A stretch of DNA of 64,000 nt from Rostratula benghalensis (Eukaryota > Chordata > Aves > Charadriiformes > Rostratulidae): NCBI GenBank assembly GCA_013399305.1, contig VXAI01000241.1:789460-853459 (forward strand), read 5' to 3'. Position 1 is the first letter of the stretch, and each line of letters starts with the position of its first letter. Positions 1 through 11,905 of the stretch are shown one piece after another. Made by a program: the position numbers and the translations under genes. The notes beneath the pieces are model-generated. The model ran no database searches. It was not told the DNA's origin and saw only the letters and a program-made list of their open reading frames with translations.

Positions 1-3000
1 AAGGTTTTCACTGAAGTTCTGCCAACCAGAAAAATAGACTACAAGCTACCAGACCAGTTGCTGCCATGGAACAGAGCACTATTGGTCTGGTGGTTGTATA
101 AATTTTGCTGAGAATTTTTCTGTTCAGTGTGCCTGATCCTGTTCTTCTGGTCCCTTGGGTGATGACATTCTGTCACTAGTTGTGGAGGTGGAGATCACTG
201 GAGATCCCACTCTGCTGCTGGCAAGACTGCATCTCCATCAATGCTCTGCTAATAATTGTTCAAATTCTCTTCCCTCTCTGACCCAACAGACTTCAAACAA
301 ATGAGCTTTGGGGCTTTTCCAACTGAGCAAACTTCAAGTGGTTGGTAGTTTACAACCTCTTTAATCCTCGTTAAATAACACTGATCAGACACCAGACAAG
401 GAGGAGGAGAAGAAAATTTGCATATGCAGATATGATTATAGAACTACCCTGGAAAATATGTTTTTGATTAAATTTTTTTTTTTTATATGTCCCAGAAGGA
501 TATTCCCTAGAACATGACAGGTCTGAGAAGTGCTAAAACTAGTAGCAGTATGGGGGTTCCTGCCTTGAACCTTTTAGCTAGTATCCCTGTTTAAAAGGAG
601 GTGTGAAGAGGACTGTTTCTCTTTTTGCTGGCTGGGTAAAGAAAGCCAGCTTCCTTCCCACATAGCTCAGGCTGGTACAGTATGCAGCCAGTGATGATGC
701 TGGGAACTTCCCTTGTGCTGCCTGTAAGAGAAAAAGGAGTTGGATAAAGGTGCAGTTTGAGCAGTAACTTGCAAAGTATCCACAAGCTACCAAGCACAGA
801 GATGTGGTTTTGATTGCCTGTTTTCTGGCCTGAAACCAGGAGTCATTAGGGACTGCTTCCTGGCAATGGAGAGCACAGCATTACTGGATGCATGTGCAAG
901 CACTGGTGTGCAGACAATTTGCAGCAAGGCCTGTCTTGCCATTGGTCTATGAGATGTGCAGAGGGTGAAGCTGAATTGGGTCAGTTAGTAAAGCTTTGGC
1001 CATCAGGGCAAAAGTGAAAAAAAAATCAGGCCAGTGGAGAGGAGGAGAAGTGTGTGTTAGTGTTTTTTAAATCAGCGAGTGTAGCAAGCACCCTACTTAA
1101 ACCATTTTCCCATGAGTAATGGGGTGGTTTTGCTTCGTTGAACAGGTATGAAATCCAAAAATGACAGCCTTGTTTTCATTGCTCTAGAATGTGAAAAGGC
1201 CAGATTTGTAAGGCATGCTTTTTTAAATGAATACAAGTCAAGGACTGGTTTTTGTTACAGAGAGATCTGGGATAAAAAATGTAAATCAAGATATTTTGTT
1301 TGTTTGTTTGTTTTCTTCATGCTACAAGAGACTTGCCTCTGTGAAGAAGCAGCTATTTGACAAAATGTTCTGAAGTGCAGAACTGGGACTTTATCACTCA
1401 GTGCTGCAACACCACAGCAACTAGAAGTTTTGGTGTAGAATTTTGCTGAACGTTTCATAGCAGCTTTACTGTGGTGTTTTTTTTTTTTTTTTTTTTTTCC
1501 CCCCCCCCCCAACGCCCCTGTCCTGGGCTACTGCCATAACTCTCCTGGGCACCAGATGATTACAGAGTTTTTAAGTATGCAGTCACAGTATGTTAGATGC
1601 GGCTCCCACCAAGAAACTATTCCTTTTGAAAATGCCATTAAAAATGTTTGGAAGAGGTATTCTTCTCACTTCCTGTCCTTTGCCTCCAGAAAAGCCTTGC
1701 CATGAAGGCAGTGAAACCTGAAACATGCGTGTTGTATATTCAGGTCTTGCTCTGTTCTGGTATCTGTAGACTCTGCTGCCCTACAAATAAATGTCTGGTT
1801 TTTTATTATACCCCTGACAACTTTTTGGTCATGGTGTTTTTGTGTGTTTGTAGCTGAACACAATGATTAATTGTGGTGGAAAATGATCCAAAAGTGCCAG
1901 GCAAAATTGAAGGCTCCATTGTGCTTGGTACTATGAGGAATGTATTTTCTGCTCCTAAATGACTTGCAGCACTATTAATTTCAGAGTCTTGGAAACACAA
2001 TGAAACAGGTTTATACCTTTTTGAACATGCATTGTGAGTGAAAGGTGTATTTTTCGGTCAGAAAAGCACGCTTATGTTTATTTATGCTACCAGGTAGAGC
2101 AGAAGTTAATCCTGTGCTTCAGTATATCTCCTTGAAAAATCCCATTTTGAGTCTACTGCCAGAGGATAGCTAACAGACAGAAAAGTGGAGAAATGAATCT
2201 CTAATTATGGAAATGTTAAAAGTCAATATATGTTAAGTATCCCTACTGTATGTAAAAGCAATAACTTCAAGATCTACCTGTGCTCAAGGTTTGTTCTGCC
2301 TGGGTGTGCCTCTTTCAGTACTCTTATCCCATACATGCCTGAAGGATAGGACATCCTGACAGCTGAAGCTGCGCCACTGCAGGTATGTGGCAGAGAAGTC
2401 ATATGAGAACCCTATCCTTTAGTCTGTACAGGAGTTGTTTGAAATATGTGTCTCCTGGCTGGCATTTTACAGATGGGTTGGACAGAGTTTTTAGAAACTA
2501 AATGAATGTCGGTTCTTAATTCCTTGGTTTTGCTTATATGACGCTGTAGCACTGAGGTATTTTAAAATTCTGGACCAGTTAGCTTGCTTTGACACTTACT
2601 TTATCAAATAACATAGTGAAATACTTAAAGAGTTGTAATATGCAATTTCATATGTAGATTGCAATTTACTATTCTATCGCTTTCTTTAAATGCAAATATT
2701 GCCAAAAATGATGTCAATAATATGGTATTTACATATCATATATGAATATACTAAAGTATTTTAGACATACATATAAGCAAAATGTTTTCAATACTGTTTC
2801 TTTCTGCTTCTTGCTTTGCTTTTTGCAAAGGTTGTAGACTTGGGATTTTAAACAGGGTTTGAACTGCAAAAGGGAGCATAAAGAATGCAGTTTTTTTTTT
2901 TAGATTAGTCTCAACTGCGAGCAGATGGCTTCATTAAATTCTCTTTAGGAGCAAGGAGAGCAGTTGCTGCTTTTGGAAGAAAATTGGCTGGAGCAACACT

Positions 3001-3159
3001 GCTCTTACATTGCCATCCCAAGTGTGTGGCAGATAGCAAGAATATTTGTACAAAACTTTTATGTAAAGTAATTGGCCTATGCATGTTCAAAAAGGTGCAG
3101 GAGAGTGGTGCCTCTGTTCTTTAAAATGATTGGTGCAAATTAGAGCTAAGGACTGAATA
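1..3159. other. No gene recognised: 5' flank or first-intron sequence
   Basis: AT-rich, stops in all frames, frames no longer than 85 codons without family resemblance. Contains the T22-C12 tract; otherwise nothing recognised. Confidence 0.7.
1477..1510. repeat. T22-C12 homopolymer pair
   Basis: 22 T followed directly by 12 C. No element is recognised around it; the length may be unreliable in sequencing. Confidence 0.95.
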
Positions 3160-4325
3160 TTGAGAGCGATAGGTGTCATCTGCCTGGACTTAGGTGAAGT
3201 GTTTAACACCATCCCACACAACATCTAGGTCTCAAAATTGGAAAGTAGAAAGTCATGGATTTGATAGATGGACTACTTGCTGGATCAGGAACTGGCTGGA
3301 TGGCTGCACTGACAAAAATGTGGTCAACAGCTCGATGTCCAAGTGGTGGCCAGTGATGAGTAGTTTTCCTCAAGGGTCAGTGCTGGGCCCATGCTGTTTA
3401 ACATCTTTGTCAGAAACATGGACAGTGGGATAGAGTGCAATCTCAGCAAATTTGCTGACAACATCAAGCTGTACAGCGTGGTCCATGCACTGGAGGGAAG
3501 GGATGTAATCCAGAGGGACCTGGACGGGCTTGAGAGGTGGGCACATGCAATTTCATGAAGTTCAGCCAGGCCAAGTGCAAAGTTCTGCACATGGATTGTG
3601 TCCTGAGCACAAATACAGGTTGGGTGGAGAATGGCTGGAGAGCGGCTCTGAGGAGAAGGACTTTGGGGTACTGGTGGGTGAGAAGCTCAACATGAGCTGG
3701 CAATGTGCACTTGCAGCCCAGAAAGCCAATGACATCCTGGGCTGCACTAAAAGAAGTGTTGCCAGCAGGTTGAGGGAGGTGATTTTGCCCCTCTACTCTG
3801 ATCTGGTGAGACCCCCACCTGGAGTACTGTGTCCAGTTCTGGAGTTCTCAGCACAAGAAGGACATGGATCTCTTGGAACGGGTCCAGCAGAGGACCATGA
3901 AAATGATCAGAGGGCTAGAGTACTTCTGTGAAGACAGGCTGAGAGAGTTGGGGTTGTTCAGCCTGGAGAAGAGAAGGCTCCAGGGAGACCTTATAATGGC
4001 CTCCCAATACCTAAAGGGGACTTAAAGGAGAGATAGGGAGGCAATCTGTCAGGGATTGTAGTAATAGGATGAAGGGTAATGGTTTTAAACTGGAAGAAAT
4101 GAGGTTTATATTAGATATTAGGAAGAAATTCTTTACTGTGAGGGTGGTAAGACACTGGAACAGGTTGCCAAGAGAGCTTGTGGATGCCCCATCCCTGGAA
4201 GTGTTCAAGGCCTAGCTGGCTGGGGCTTTGAGCAACCTGCTCTATTGGGAGGTGTCCCTGCCTGTGACATTGGGGTTGGAACTCAATGGTATTTCCAACT
4301 TCAACCATTCTATGATTCCATCATG
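3160..4325 (+). mobile_element. CR1 LINE fragment (reverse transcriptase part and 3' end)
   Basis: Broken reverse-transcriptase reading: [14 protein letters not shown] near 3180, NWLDG near 3290, FPQGSVLGP near 3365, FADNIKL near 3450 (catalytic FADD now FADN), then the C-terminal block ending in LEVFK and the noncoding 3' end with tctatgattcc. Frames shift several times, so it is a dead 5'-truncated copy. Confidence 0.9.
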
Positions 4326-5433
4326 AAACTTCCTGCAGGTTTTAAATCTTGGGCAGATGAAACACCGCTAGTTGTTTCACTTTTTGCTCCTCAGCCCCAA
4401 ACTTTTCCTATAGTTCTGTTCTTTGCCACAAAATCCTTCTGGCTTGTTTTACTTTTTTTGCCTTCTTTTCTGGAGAATACTGAGGAAAACTACATTTATA
4501 GCTAAATTAGGAGAAGGAGAGTGAAAGAGAGTAGTGTACAAAAGGTTTCTTCCTGTCGAATACATAGGCTTGTGACCGAAGTGTGTCAAGACTCTGGTTG
4601 CGCAGGGTTTCAATGTTCTGTGGTCAAAGTTAAGCAGGGACATTGCAAGCAAATTTTTCCTTTGCTTGGACCTAAGCTGTAATTAAGTACTTCAGGCTTG
4701 ATTTGCTCCCTACCCTTCCACCCTGAAGTTAACAACTGAACTTTGGAGGTTTCTGTCAAGGCAAAAAGAAAAAAAGGCACTCTCAAGTTACACTATCTTC
4801 TTTTGGAGGCTGAATAGCTGTTAGGCTTTAAAAAAGGGAGGAGAATGTGGAGCTGGCTTTTGCTCTTGTAGATGAGAAATCAGAGATGTGGAAAGATCCT
4901 CCTGATAAGTCACTTCAGCATTGTGTGTTTCCTTTTAATTTGTTTTTAAAATCAAATTTGGAGGCAATAGGTTGGTAACAGGGAAGACAGTGTCCTGCTG
5001 TAATGGTAGATCTTGTTGGTATTGACTGTGGCATATTCTTTTTTGTGCCTCTTTATTACAAATTAGATATTAGCCTGTCTTATTATAAAGGAAGACTGGT
5101 AGGTCTGCTGCTGGCAGGTCTGAACTCATATATTAAGGATTCGCTGTTGGTGTTTGTTATATTCTGGGTAAGAGTTGGCCTCTAACCAAACTCCTTGGCT
5201 GGTTTCTGCTATACAGTCTGTTGAGATGCAAGTAATCCGGGACAATGGGATTGAGACGTGTTGAGACCACCAAGTGAGCCTTCGTTTGTGCAAGTGGTCA
5301 CGAATCAGTTTGTTTCACCATATTGAACCAAATAATTTTGTATAATTGTTGTGCAGCAATTCATACTTGCATGTTTACACACATTTCCATAACAGAGCAA
5401 GTCTGTGTCTTTTCTCCAAGTTGCTTTTCAAGG
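4326..5433. other. No gene recognised between CR1 and LTR
   Basis: Unique-looking AT-rich sequence, short chance frames only, no repeat recognised. Confidence 0.65.
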
Positions 5434-6342
5434 TGTCATGGTTTTGGCCGAATAGGTCAATCAGAATGACAGATGGCACCTCCCTCCCTCCTCTATGAAG
5501 AGAGGAGAGGAAGAGATAGAGATTTATGAGTTTAGGAAAAAACTGAACTACTTTAATGAAAATATTAATAAATAATGAAATAATAAAAAATAATACTAGA
5601 AGGTTATGCAGTATATACAAAATCGTATCAAGCTCCCAGGATGACGATCATGACACCAGCAGGCACAGGGATAATCACAGAATCACAGAATATCAGGGAC
5701 TGGAAGGACCTTGAAAGATCTTCTCATCCAATCCCCCTGCTGGATCAGGAACACCTAGATCAGGTCACAATGGGATGCATCCAAGTGGGTTTTGAATATC
5801 TCCAGAGAAGGAGACTCCACAACCTCTCTGGGCAGCCCGTTCCAGTGTTGTGATACCCTCACTGTGAAGAAGCCGTTCCTCATATTTAAGTGGAATCTCC
5901 TATGTTCCAGCTTGCACCCATTGCTCCTTGTCCTGTCATTGGCTGTCACTGAGAAGAGCCTGGCTCCATCTTCTGGACTCTTGCCCTTCACATATTTATA
6001 AACAAGAAGTCCCAGCCTGCACTCAGTGATGGATAGGAGTTGGATTCCAGATCTGGAGTCAGGAACGTATGAATCAGGATCAAAGGCAGATGAACAGACA
6101 GGGTCCTCCTCAGACTGTTGAAGGAAGAGATTTGACCCTTTGATCCCTCAGTTTTTATACCGAGCATGATGCAGATGGGATGGAATACCCTGTTGGTCAC
6201 TTTCATCACCTGTGCTGTCTTCTCCTCCCTACAATTGTGACCTCTCTAAGCTTTTCCACGTCCAACCCTCCAATGGAGCAAATGATGAAGTTACCTGACC
6301 TTGGTTATTATAGCAGTAAATATAAGTGAGAGCCTCTCTGCA
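5434..6342 (-). mobile_element. Solo LTR of avian endogenous retrovirus, split by a CR1 insertion
   Basis: On the minus strand the region around 6150-6200 reads GTGACCAACAGGGTATTCC, then TATAAAAACTGAGGGATCAA, closely matching CCAAT and CATAAAA regions of the LTR at 9486. Its left edge on the plus strand is TGTCATGGTTTTGG at 5434; the right edge near 6342 is approximate. A CR1 at 5672-6015 interrupts it, so this LTR is the older insertion. No retroviral coding sequence is adjacent. Confidence 0.65.
5672..6015 (-). mobile_element. CR1 LINE 3' fragment inside the LTR
   Basis: Plus strand starts with aatcacagaatcacagaata, the reverse complement of the CR1 terminal repeat, and continues into the reverse complement of the conserved 3' end ([19 protein letters not shown] on the minus strand near 5800-5870). 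5' truncated near 6015, where the LTR sequence resumes. Confidence 0.88.
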
Positions 6343-8640
6343 TACCATTCCTTGGTAGAATCAGATCTTATCACTGGAGAGTGAACAGTTTCTGAACAGT
6401 ATGCTGTTAATTTCAGACTAGTTAGTTAGAAGAGGTGCAGCTAAAAAGTAAAATTACTGAACAGAAAATTTGATCTGTTTTACCCCAAACAAGAACTTAA
6501 GGGTAAAACTGTAATCTGCACGTGTTGCAGAAACTGTCTGAACCAAACATCATATTAACCACTATCACTGCAGGATAATTTATGCTTAATTAGAACCACA
6601 GTGAGAGAAGAAAATGACCTTGTATTTGGAAGGATGAATTACTGACATGTTACTGGCCTTGTTCCAAGGTTTTTCCTGAATTATTCTCACCCTGAATGTT
6701 ATTCTCACCCTGAATGTTATAACACTGTTAAGTGTTACATGTCTGTGGTACTTGCTTCTAAAACAGTATTTTATGTGTGTGTTCTCTAGAACCATGTGGT
6801 ACTGAGAGGACCTGGGTGGTACTGTTATTTTGATACAATTAGGAGAACAGATCCCCACTGTAAATACAATTCTGGCCCTCGTTGTCTTATGCCTGCCACT
6901 GTCTGTAGTATAAACTTTTCAGACATCTTGGTACACCTTTATGAAACTTGAGTATTTGTATCAAGACTGTAAGTGGAACATATTCCCCCAGCCTAGGGTG
7001 TATCAGATATTTTCCAAGATGCTCAGAATTGACAGCATTTTTTGGTATCTCATTTCCCTGCACCTTCTCTGTGTTCCTGACAGGTGCAGCAGTGCTGCAT
7101 AGGGTTAGGGTACCCTAATGGATAGGTGTGTTGCAGCCCAGTTTTTTTCTGTTTCCACCTTTCTTTTGAACAAGAGCTGGACATTGCATAACTGTAGTTG
7201 TGGTACATCAATGAGTTTTAGGAATATGTGCTACCAGAAATAGTTTTGTTAAACTCCAGGCCATGCACGTCAGCTGGACAGGAGCTCAGTCATGTATTTG
7301 TGTCTGCCATTCCTTTTTTAGCGTTTTGCAAACATCTCCCAACAAAGACTGCTAAGCCATTCAGACATCTGGTCAGAATCACATTTAATGAGCTAACATG
7401 GGCAAATGTTTTTACCTATTCACATAGTGAAATAAATGTTATGCTACAGAGATTAATGGCTCAATGTGGTTATGATTAAATAAATTCACTGAGTTTATTC
7501 TGACTCTGGCTTTTACCCAAAAAGGTGGAAATGACTGCCACTTTGCAGTCTAGCTTTCATAGAATTTTTTTTAGATCCATGGAAATACTCTACTTTTGGG
7601 CTTCCTCTGTTTGTCTATCACCAGCCATAGAGCCTTTATAAGCAGAAGTATCACAGATCAGGTACCTCTTGTGTCTGGTCAGCCTTGGTTTGTACCAAAT
7701 AATACACGGCATCTAAAAACATCTTGTTAGTGATAATGATGTTTTTCTGTGCTGGTGGAGTAAATTACCAGCTTCCTTGAAACTGGAGCTGTACTAGTGG
7801 GCTTAATGTTAAAAGATAAAATGTCCACTAACAGAAGAGTATAAATAATCCTTTGCCTTGTTTTCAGAGCTTTCCTAATGTGCAGCAAAAGAAAACAGAC
7901 TGGTGTTCTCATATTCACTCCAGCAGCTCAGAGCCAGTTGTCAGCATTGGGAGCTCAGAGGTGGGAACAGCTTCACGCTGCTCTGAGCTGCTGCAGGAAG
8001 TGGCCCAGGAGTGGAACAGAAGGAAGGCCAGTCCTTCAAGCATACAGCCTTAAAATGTGGCTTCAGGTTATACTTAATTCAGTAACTGCAATTGCCTGTT
8101 CCTTGTCCTGTTCCTCCCTTCCCCAACCTCCTGTCCTGCAGCTGCTTCCTTTGAGTGAGATCTTAATGACAATGGCACTGTAGAGTATCTTGGTATCTGT
8201 ACACTGTGGAGTATCTTACCCTGAAATAGCTTTTTTTTAAAAAAAAAACAAACCCAAACTTCTATTTTTTACTTTTTATCCCCATCACACCTGTGTCCAT
8301 CGCTGTGTGGTACATTTCTTGCCCAAGCCAGTCATGCTTATTCGATTCTTGTATTGCAGTGTCCTCTTTAGTGCTGAATGCAAATTCCGCTAGTCAACAA
8401 AGAGTTGGTTATTGTTCAGGTAAAAAAAAATGAGGCAATTTTACCCGAGCTTCCTCAAGTCCGAATTGATGGGAAATGTTCTCTGTAGATTGAAAATCTG
8501 AACTGAGGCCTCTGCCCCTTTTCCTGAATGCTGTCTAACCCCTGGTCTGACTATAGACTTGTTGCAAGAATTGACTAATAATTTGACTTTCTGGCCTGTA
8601 GACTTTCCTTACCCTCCCTCTGCTGGTCATCAGCCTTGTG
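6343..8640. other. No gene recognised between LTR and CR1
   Basis: Holds only the 18-bp tandem duplication at 6683. Frames up to 101 codons near 7878 show no domain or codon pattern and are taken as chance. Confidence 0.65.
6683..6718. repeat. 18-bp direct tandem duplication
   Basis: attctcaccctgaatgtt occurs twice in a row without mismatch. A simple local duplication. Confidence 0.95.
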
Positions 8641-9485
8641 AATAGAATCATAGAATTGTCTACATGGGAAGGGACTTTTAAGATCATCTAGTCCAACCAC
8701 CAATCTAACTGACTTAAAAAAACCCCACATCACTAGACCACGTCCCTAAGCACTGTGTCAACCCTTCTTTTAAATACCTCCAGGGATGATGCCTCATCCA
8801 CATCCCTGGGCAGCCCATTCCAATGTATCATAACCCTGTCACTGTAAAAATTTTTCCTGGTATTCAATCTGAACCTCCCCTGGAGCAATTTGAGGCCATT
8901 TCTTCTTGTCCTATGACCTGTGACCTGGGAGAAGGGACCAACCCCTGCATCTCTACAACCTTCTTCCAGGTAGTTGTAGAGAATGATAAGCTCTCCCCTC
9001 AGTCTCCTTTTCTCTAGGCTGAACAACCCCAGCTCCCTCAGCCTCTCCCCATAAGACTTATTCTCCAGACCGGTCACCAGCTTCATTGCCCTTCTTTGGA
9101 CCTGCTCCAGCACCTCAATGTCTTTTTGTGGTAAGGGGTCCAAAACTGGACGCAGTACTCGAGGCAGGGCCTCACAAGTGCCTAGTACAGGGGGATGACC
9201 AACTCCCAAGTCCTGCTCTCCACACTGTTCCTGATACAGGCCAGGATGCTGTTGGCCATCTTGCCCACCTGGGTGCATTGCTGGCTCATGTTCAGCTGGC
9301 AGTCCACCAACACTCCTAGGTCCTGTTCTGCCAGGCAGCTCTCCTGCCACCCTTTCTAGAGCCTGTAGCGCTGCATGGGGTTGTTGTGATCCAAGTGTAG
9401 GACTCACCACTTGGCTTTGTTGAACCCCATTAGCTTCTGATCATCAATTCAGTCTGCCTAGATCCCTCTGCAGGATATAGATGTC
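8641..9485 (-). mobile_element. CR1 LINE fragment, minus strand
   Basis: Starts tagaatcatagaattgtcta, the CR1 3' tail reversed. The minus strand carries a 225-residue open stretch (8733-9410) with [30 protein letters not shown] and [18 protein letters not shown], the C-terminal end of CR1 ORF2 after the polymerase core. Less decayed than the copy at 3160. It stops abruptly where the LTR at 9486 begins. Confidence 0.92.
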
Positions 9486-10069
9486 TGTCCTGGTTTAGTG
9501 TGGAGCAGGGAGAATTTTCTGTCATGTGAGGTTGGCCCTTGCTCTTACTTGCTGCTGTGGCAGCCAGGGCCAGCTGACTTGCTTATTTACCCTGTGGAGA
9601 TGTTGCACCTGTGGGGAGGTGTGGACAGGTCAGGTGACCCAAACTGACCAATAGGTTATTCCATTCCATCTTCCATGCTCAGCATAAAAGCTGAGGGAAC
9701 AAAGGGGCTAGGCTGGTTCTTCTTCAGGGGTGGTTCTTTAATGAGAAGGATCCTGTCTACTTTTGATCCCCATCAGAGTGTTCTGGAGTCTAATTCCTGT
9801 TCTTCACTGACACTGGTCTGGAACTTCCCTGGTGTCTGCCAGTGACATCTCCCTAGGAGCTTGATATAATCTTCTCTCTATATATATTTATATATTGTAT
9901 CTATTTCATTATTTCCTTTTCATTCTATTACTAATATTTCACTAACCTAATTTAGTTTTTTCCCCAAAATCATGACTATCTTTATTCCTCTTCTTCTTCA
10001 CCTTGGAGAGAGAGGTGGGGGAGAGTATTTGTCATCTTGTCATTGGGCAACCTAGCCCAAACTGCAACA
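9486..10069 (+). mobile_element. Solo LTR of avian endogenous retrovirus
   Basis: 584 bp from TGTCCTGGTTTAG to CCTAGCCCAAACTGCAACA. Promoter-like elements: CCAAT at 9648-9652 and CATAAAA at 9683-9689, then a T-rich, CT-rich downstream half and GTCATTGGGCAACCTAGCC at the right end. No internal retroviral genes on either side, so it is a solo LTR. Flanking pentamers (atgtc, ttatc) do not form a clean target-site duplication. Confidence 0.8.
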
Positions 10070-11559
10070 TTATCACAGTCAGACTTTTCTGAAAGTGACG
10101 TGTTACCCTTAGTAATCTAATAGAATTTAATTTTTTGGACTACGAAGAATTGACATTATTAAAATAGTGTTTGAAAGTAACACATGTTCTCAAAACATTT
10201 TTGTTTGCTGTTTTCCATTTAAGTTTGTCAAACCAGCAGAAGCAAACCCATGTTCCTCTGCAGTATTCTGGAGACTCTTTGGAGAAGCAGGATTTGTGTG
10301 TTGGTCATGTCTTCCAGCTTGCTGCAAGTAACACAGTAACATGAATGCCTCATCTGCTTTAGTAGGTCACTTTAAGATCTTATAAACTTACTTGTCTGAA
10401 TTTCACAGCTGTTGAGGGCAAGGAGTGGAAGACTACAGTAGTCTTATTTCATGAGCATTTCACCTGAGAAACATAGTGCAGCTCTAGATTTTGTAATGCC
10501 TTTTGTCCTGTACAGGCAGTGAGGTGATCCAAATGCTTATGTGTTTATTTCTTGAAATTGTGTGTCTTTGCCTGTTAAAGACAGCAGATGTCCCAGAATA
10601 GGCCATGAGCTTTGGTTTCTGAGAGACCGTGTGCGTTGCTGCTTGTCAAACTTAAAATTGATCACCCATCCAGGAGTCAAAATGATGAAACAGGACCCTG
10701 TGTAGCAGTGGGAGGGAGTTGCACACCTGGCTCTTGGATCTTCTGGAAGCATGGGAGGCAGTGGAGGGGAAGCAAGGGCTGGCATGAGGCCCTTGCTTGC
10801 ATCTGTGTCTCTCACTTACCACAGGTGCATGGATATGGTTTTATTTAAGGCACAGAGGAAATCTGAGGGTGCAATTTTAGCTGCAGTTCCCTGGGAAGCG
10901 GGTACCCTGCAGCCTTAGCATCTCTGTTTAAATGTGTTATACTGATGAGTTGGGAAGAAGGTAGATGATAGCTGCTCTTGTAAGGTAGTGGCAGAATTTA
11001 CTTGCTGCTCCTGTGATGTTTTTATATGTGGGGCAGTGTTAGTCTGCTTGATTTCTGCATGCAAGCTGTTAAAGACCAGATAGGGTGATGCTGTGAGAAC
11101 AGGTGCTTTTTCAAACCTTCCTGTATTCATATCCATAAAACTAAGACTAGTGTCTCTTCTAATTGTGTTTTGTAACCTTGCTTGTAAATACTGAAAGTAC
11201 GGTGACATGGCTCCATGGCATGCATGGGTCATTGGATGCAGTTGGAAGAGAGCCCTGTGGTGACAAAGAAGAAGTGGCTGCTAGGGTGGGACAGTGAAGA
11301 GTGGAGGATGGCAAGTGACTGGGAGATAGCCACAGACAGGAATGGGAAGCAGTAGGAGCTTTGCTGTCAACTTCTCAGCCTGTTAAAGAGCCAAAAAAAA
11401 AGTTTATTGAAGTTGTTTCCACCCTTGAAAACATATGAAGCGGCTTAGACGCAGAAGACTGGTGAGTGACATAAGGATTAAGATGTTTAAGCTGAAAGTG
11501 CTGCAAACTGTGTATGGTGCAGAATTTCACTGAAGGGTGCAAATCGTAATTTTTAAAAG
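10070..11559. other. No gene recognised
   Basis: Frames of 78-105 codons on both strands overlap one another and have no recognisable domain. No repeat recognised. Confidence 0.6.
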
Positions 11560-11905
11560 TGACAAGAGAATCCCTATTACAGTGCTGTGGATCTCAGTAG
11601 GCACGATCTGGCTAATGTGATAGCCTTGTATGATGGCCTGACTAGATGGAAAGGTGAGGGAAGAGTGGTAGATGTTGTCTACCTTGATTTCAGCAAGGCT
11701 TTCCATACTGTCTCCCGCAGTACCCTCATAAGGTAGGCTTAGGAAGTGTATGTTAGATGAATGGACAGTGGGGTGGATTGAAAACTGGCTGAAAGACAGA
11801 GCTTCAAGGGTCCTGAGTAGTGGCACAGAATTTAGTTGTAGGTCTGTAACTAGTGGTGTTCCCCAGGGATCAGTACTGGGTCTGGTCCTCTTCAGTATAT
11901 AATGT
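11560..11905 (+). mobile_element. CR1-like reverse transcriptase fragment
   Basis: Decayed plus-strand reading: [59 protein letters not shown]. The YLDFSKAF and GVPQGSVLG motifs belong to CR1 reverse transcriptase. The FADD block and the 3' tail are absent, so it is an internal fragment. Confidence 0.8.

Noticed and set aside
5434..10069. Search for retroviral gag, pol or env between or beside the LTRs
   Set aside because: No retroviral protein motif is seen on either strand; the LTRs are in opposite orientation, so they are separate solo elements and not one provirus.
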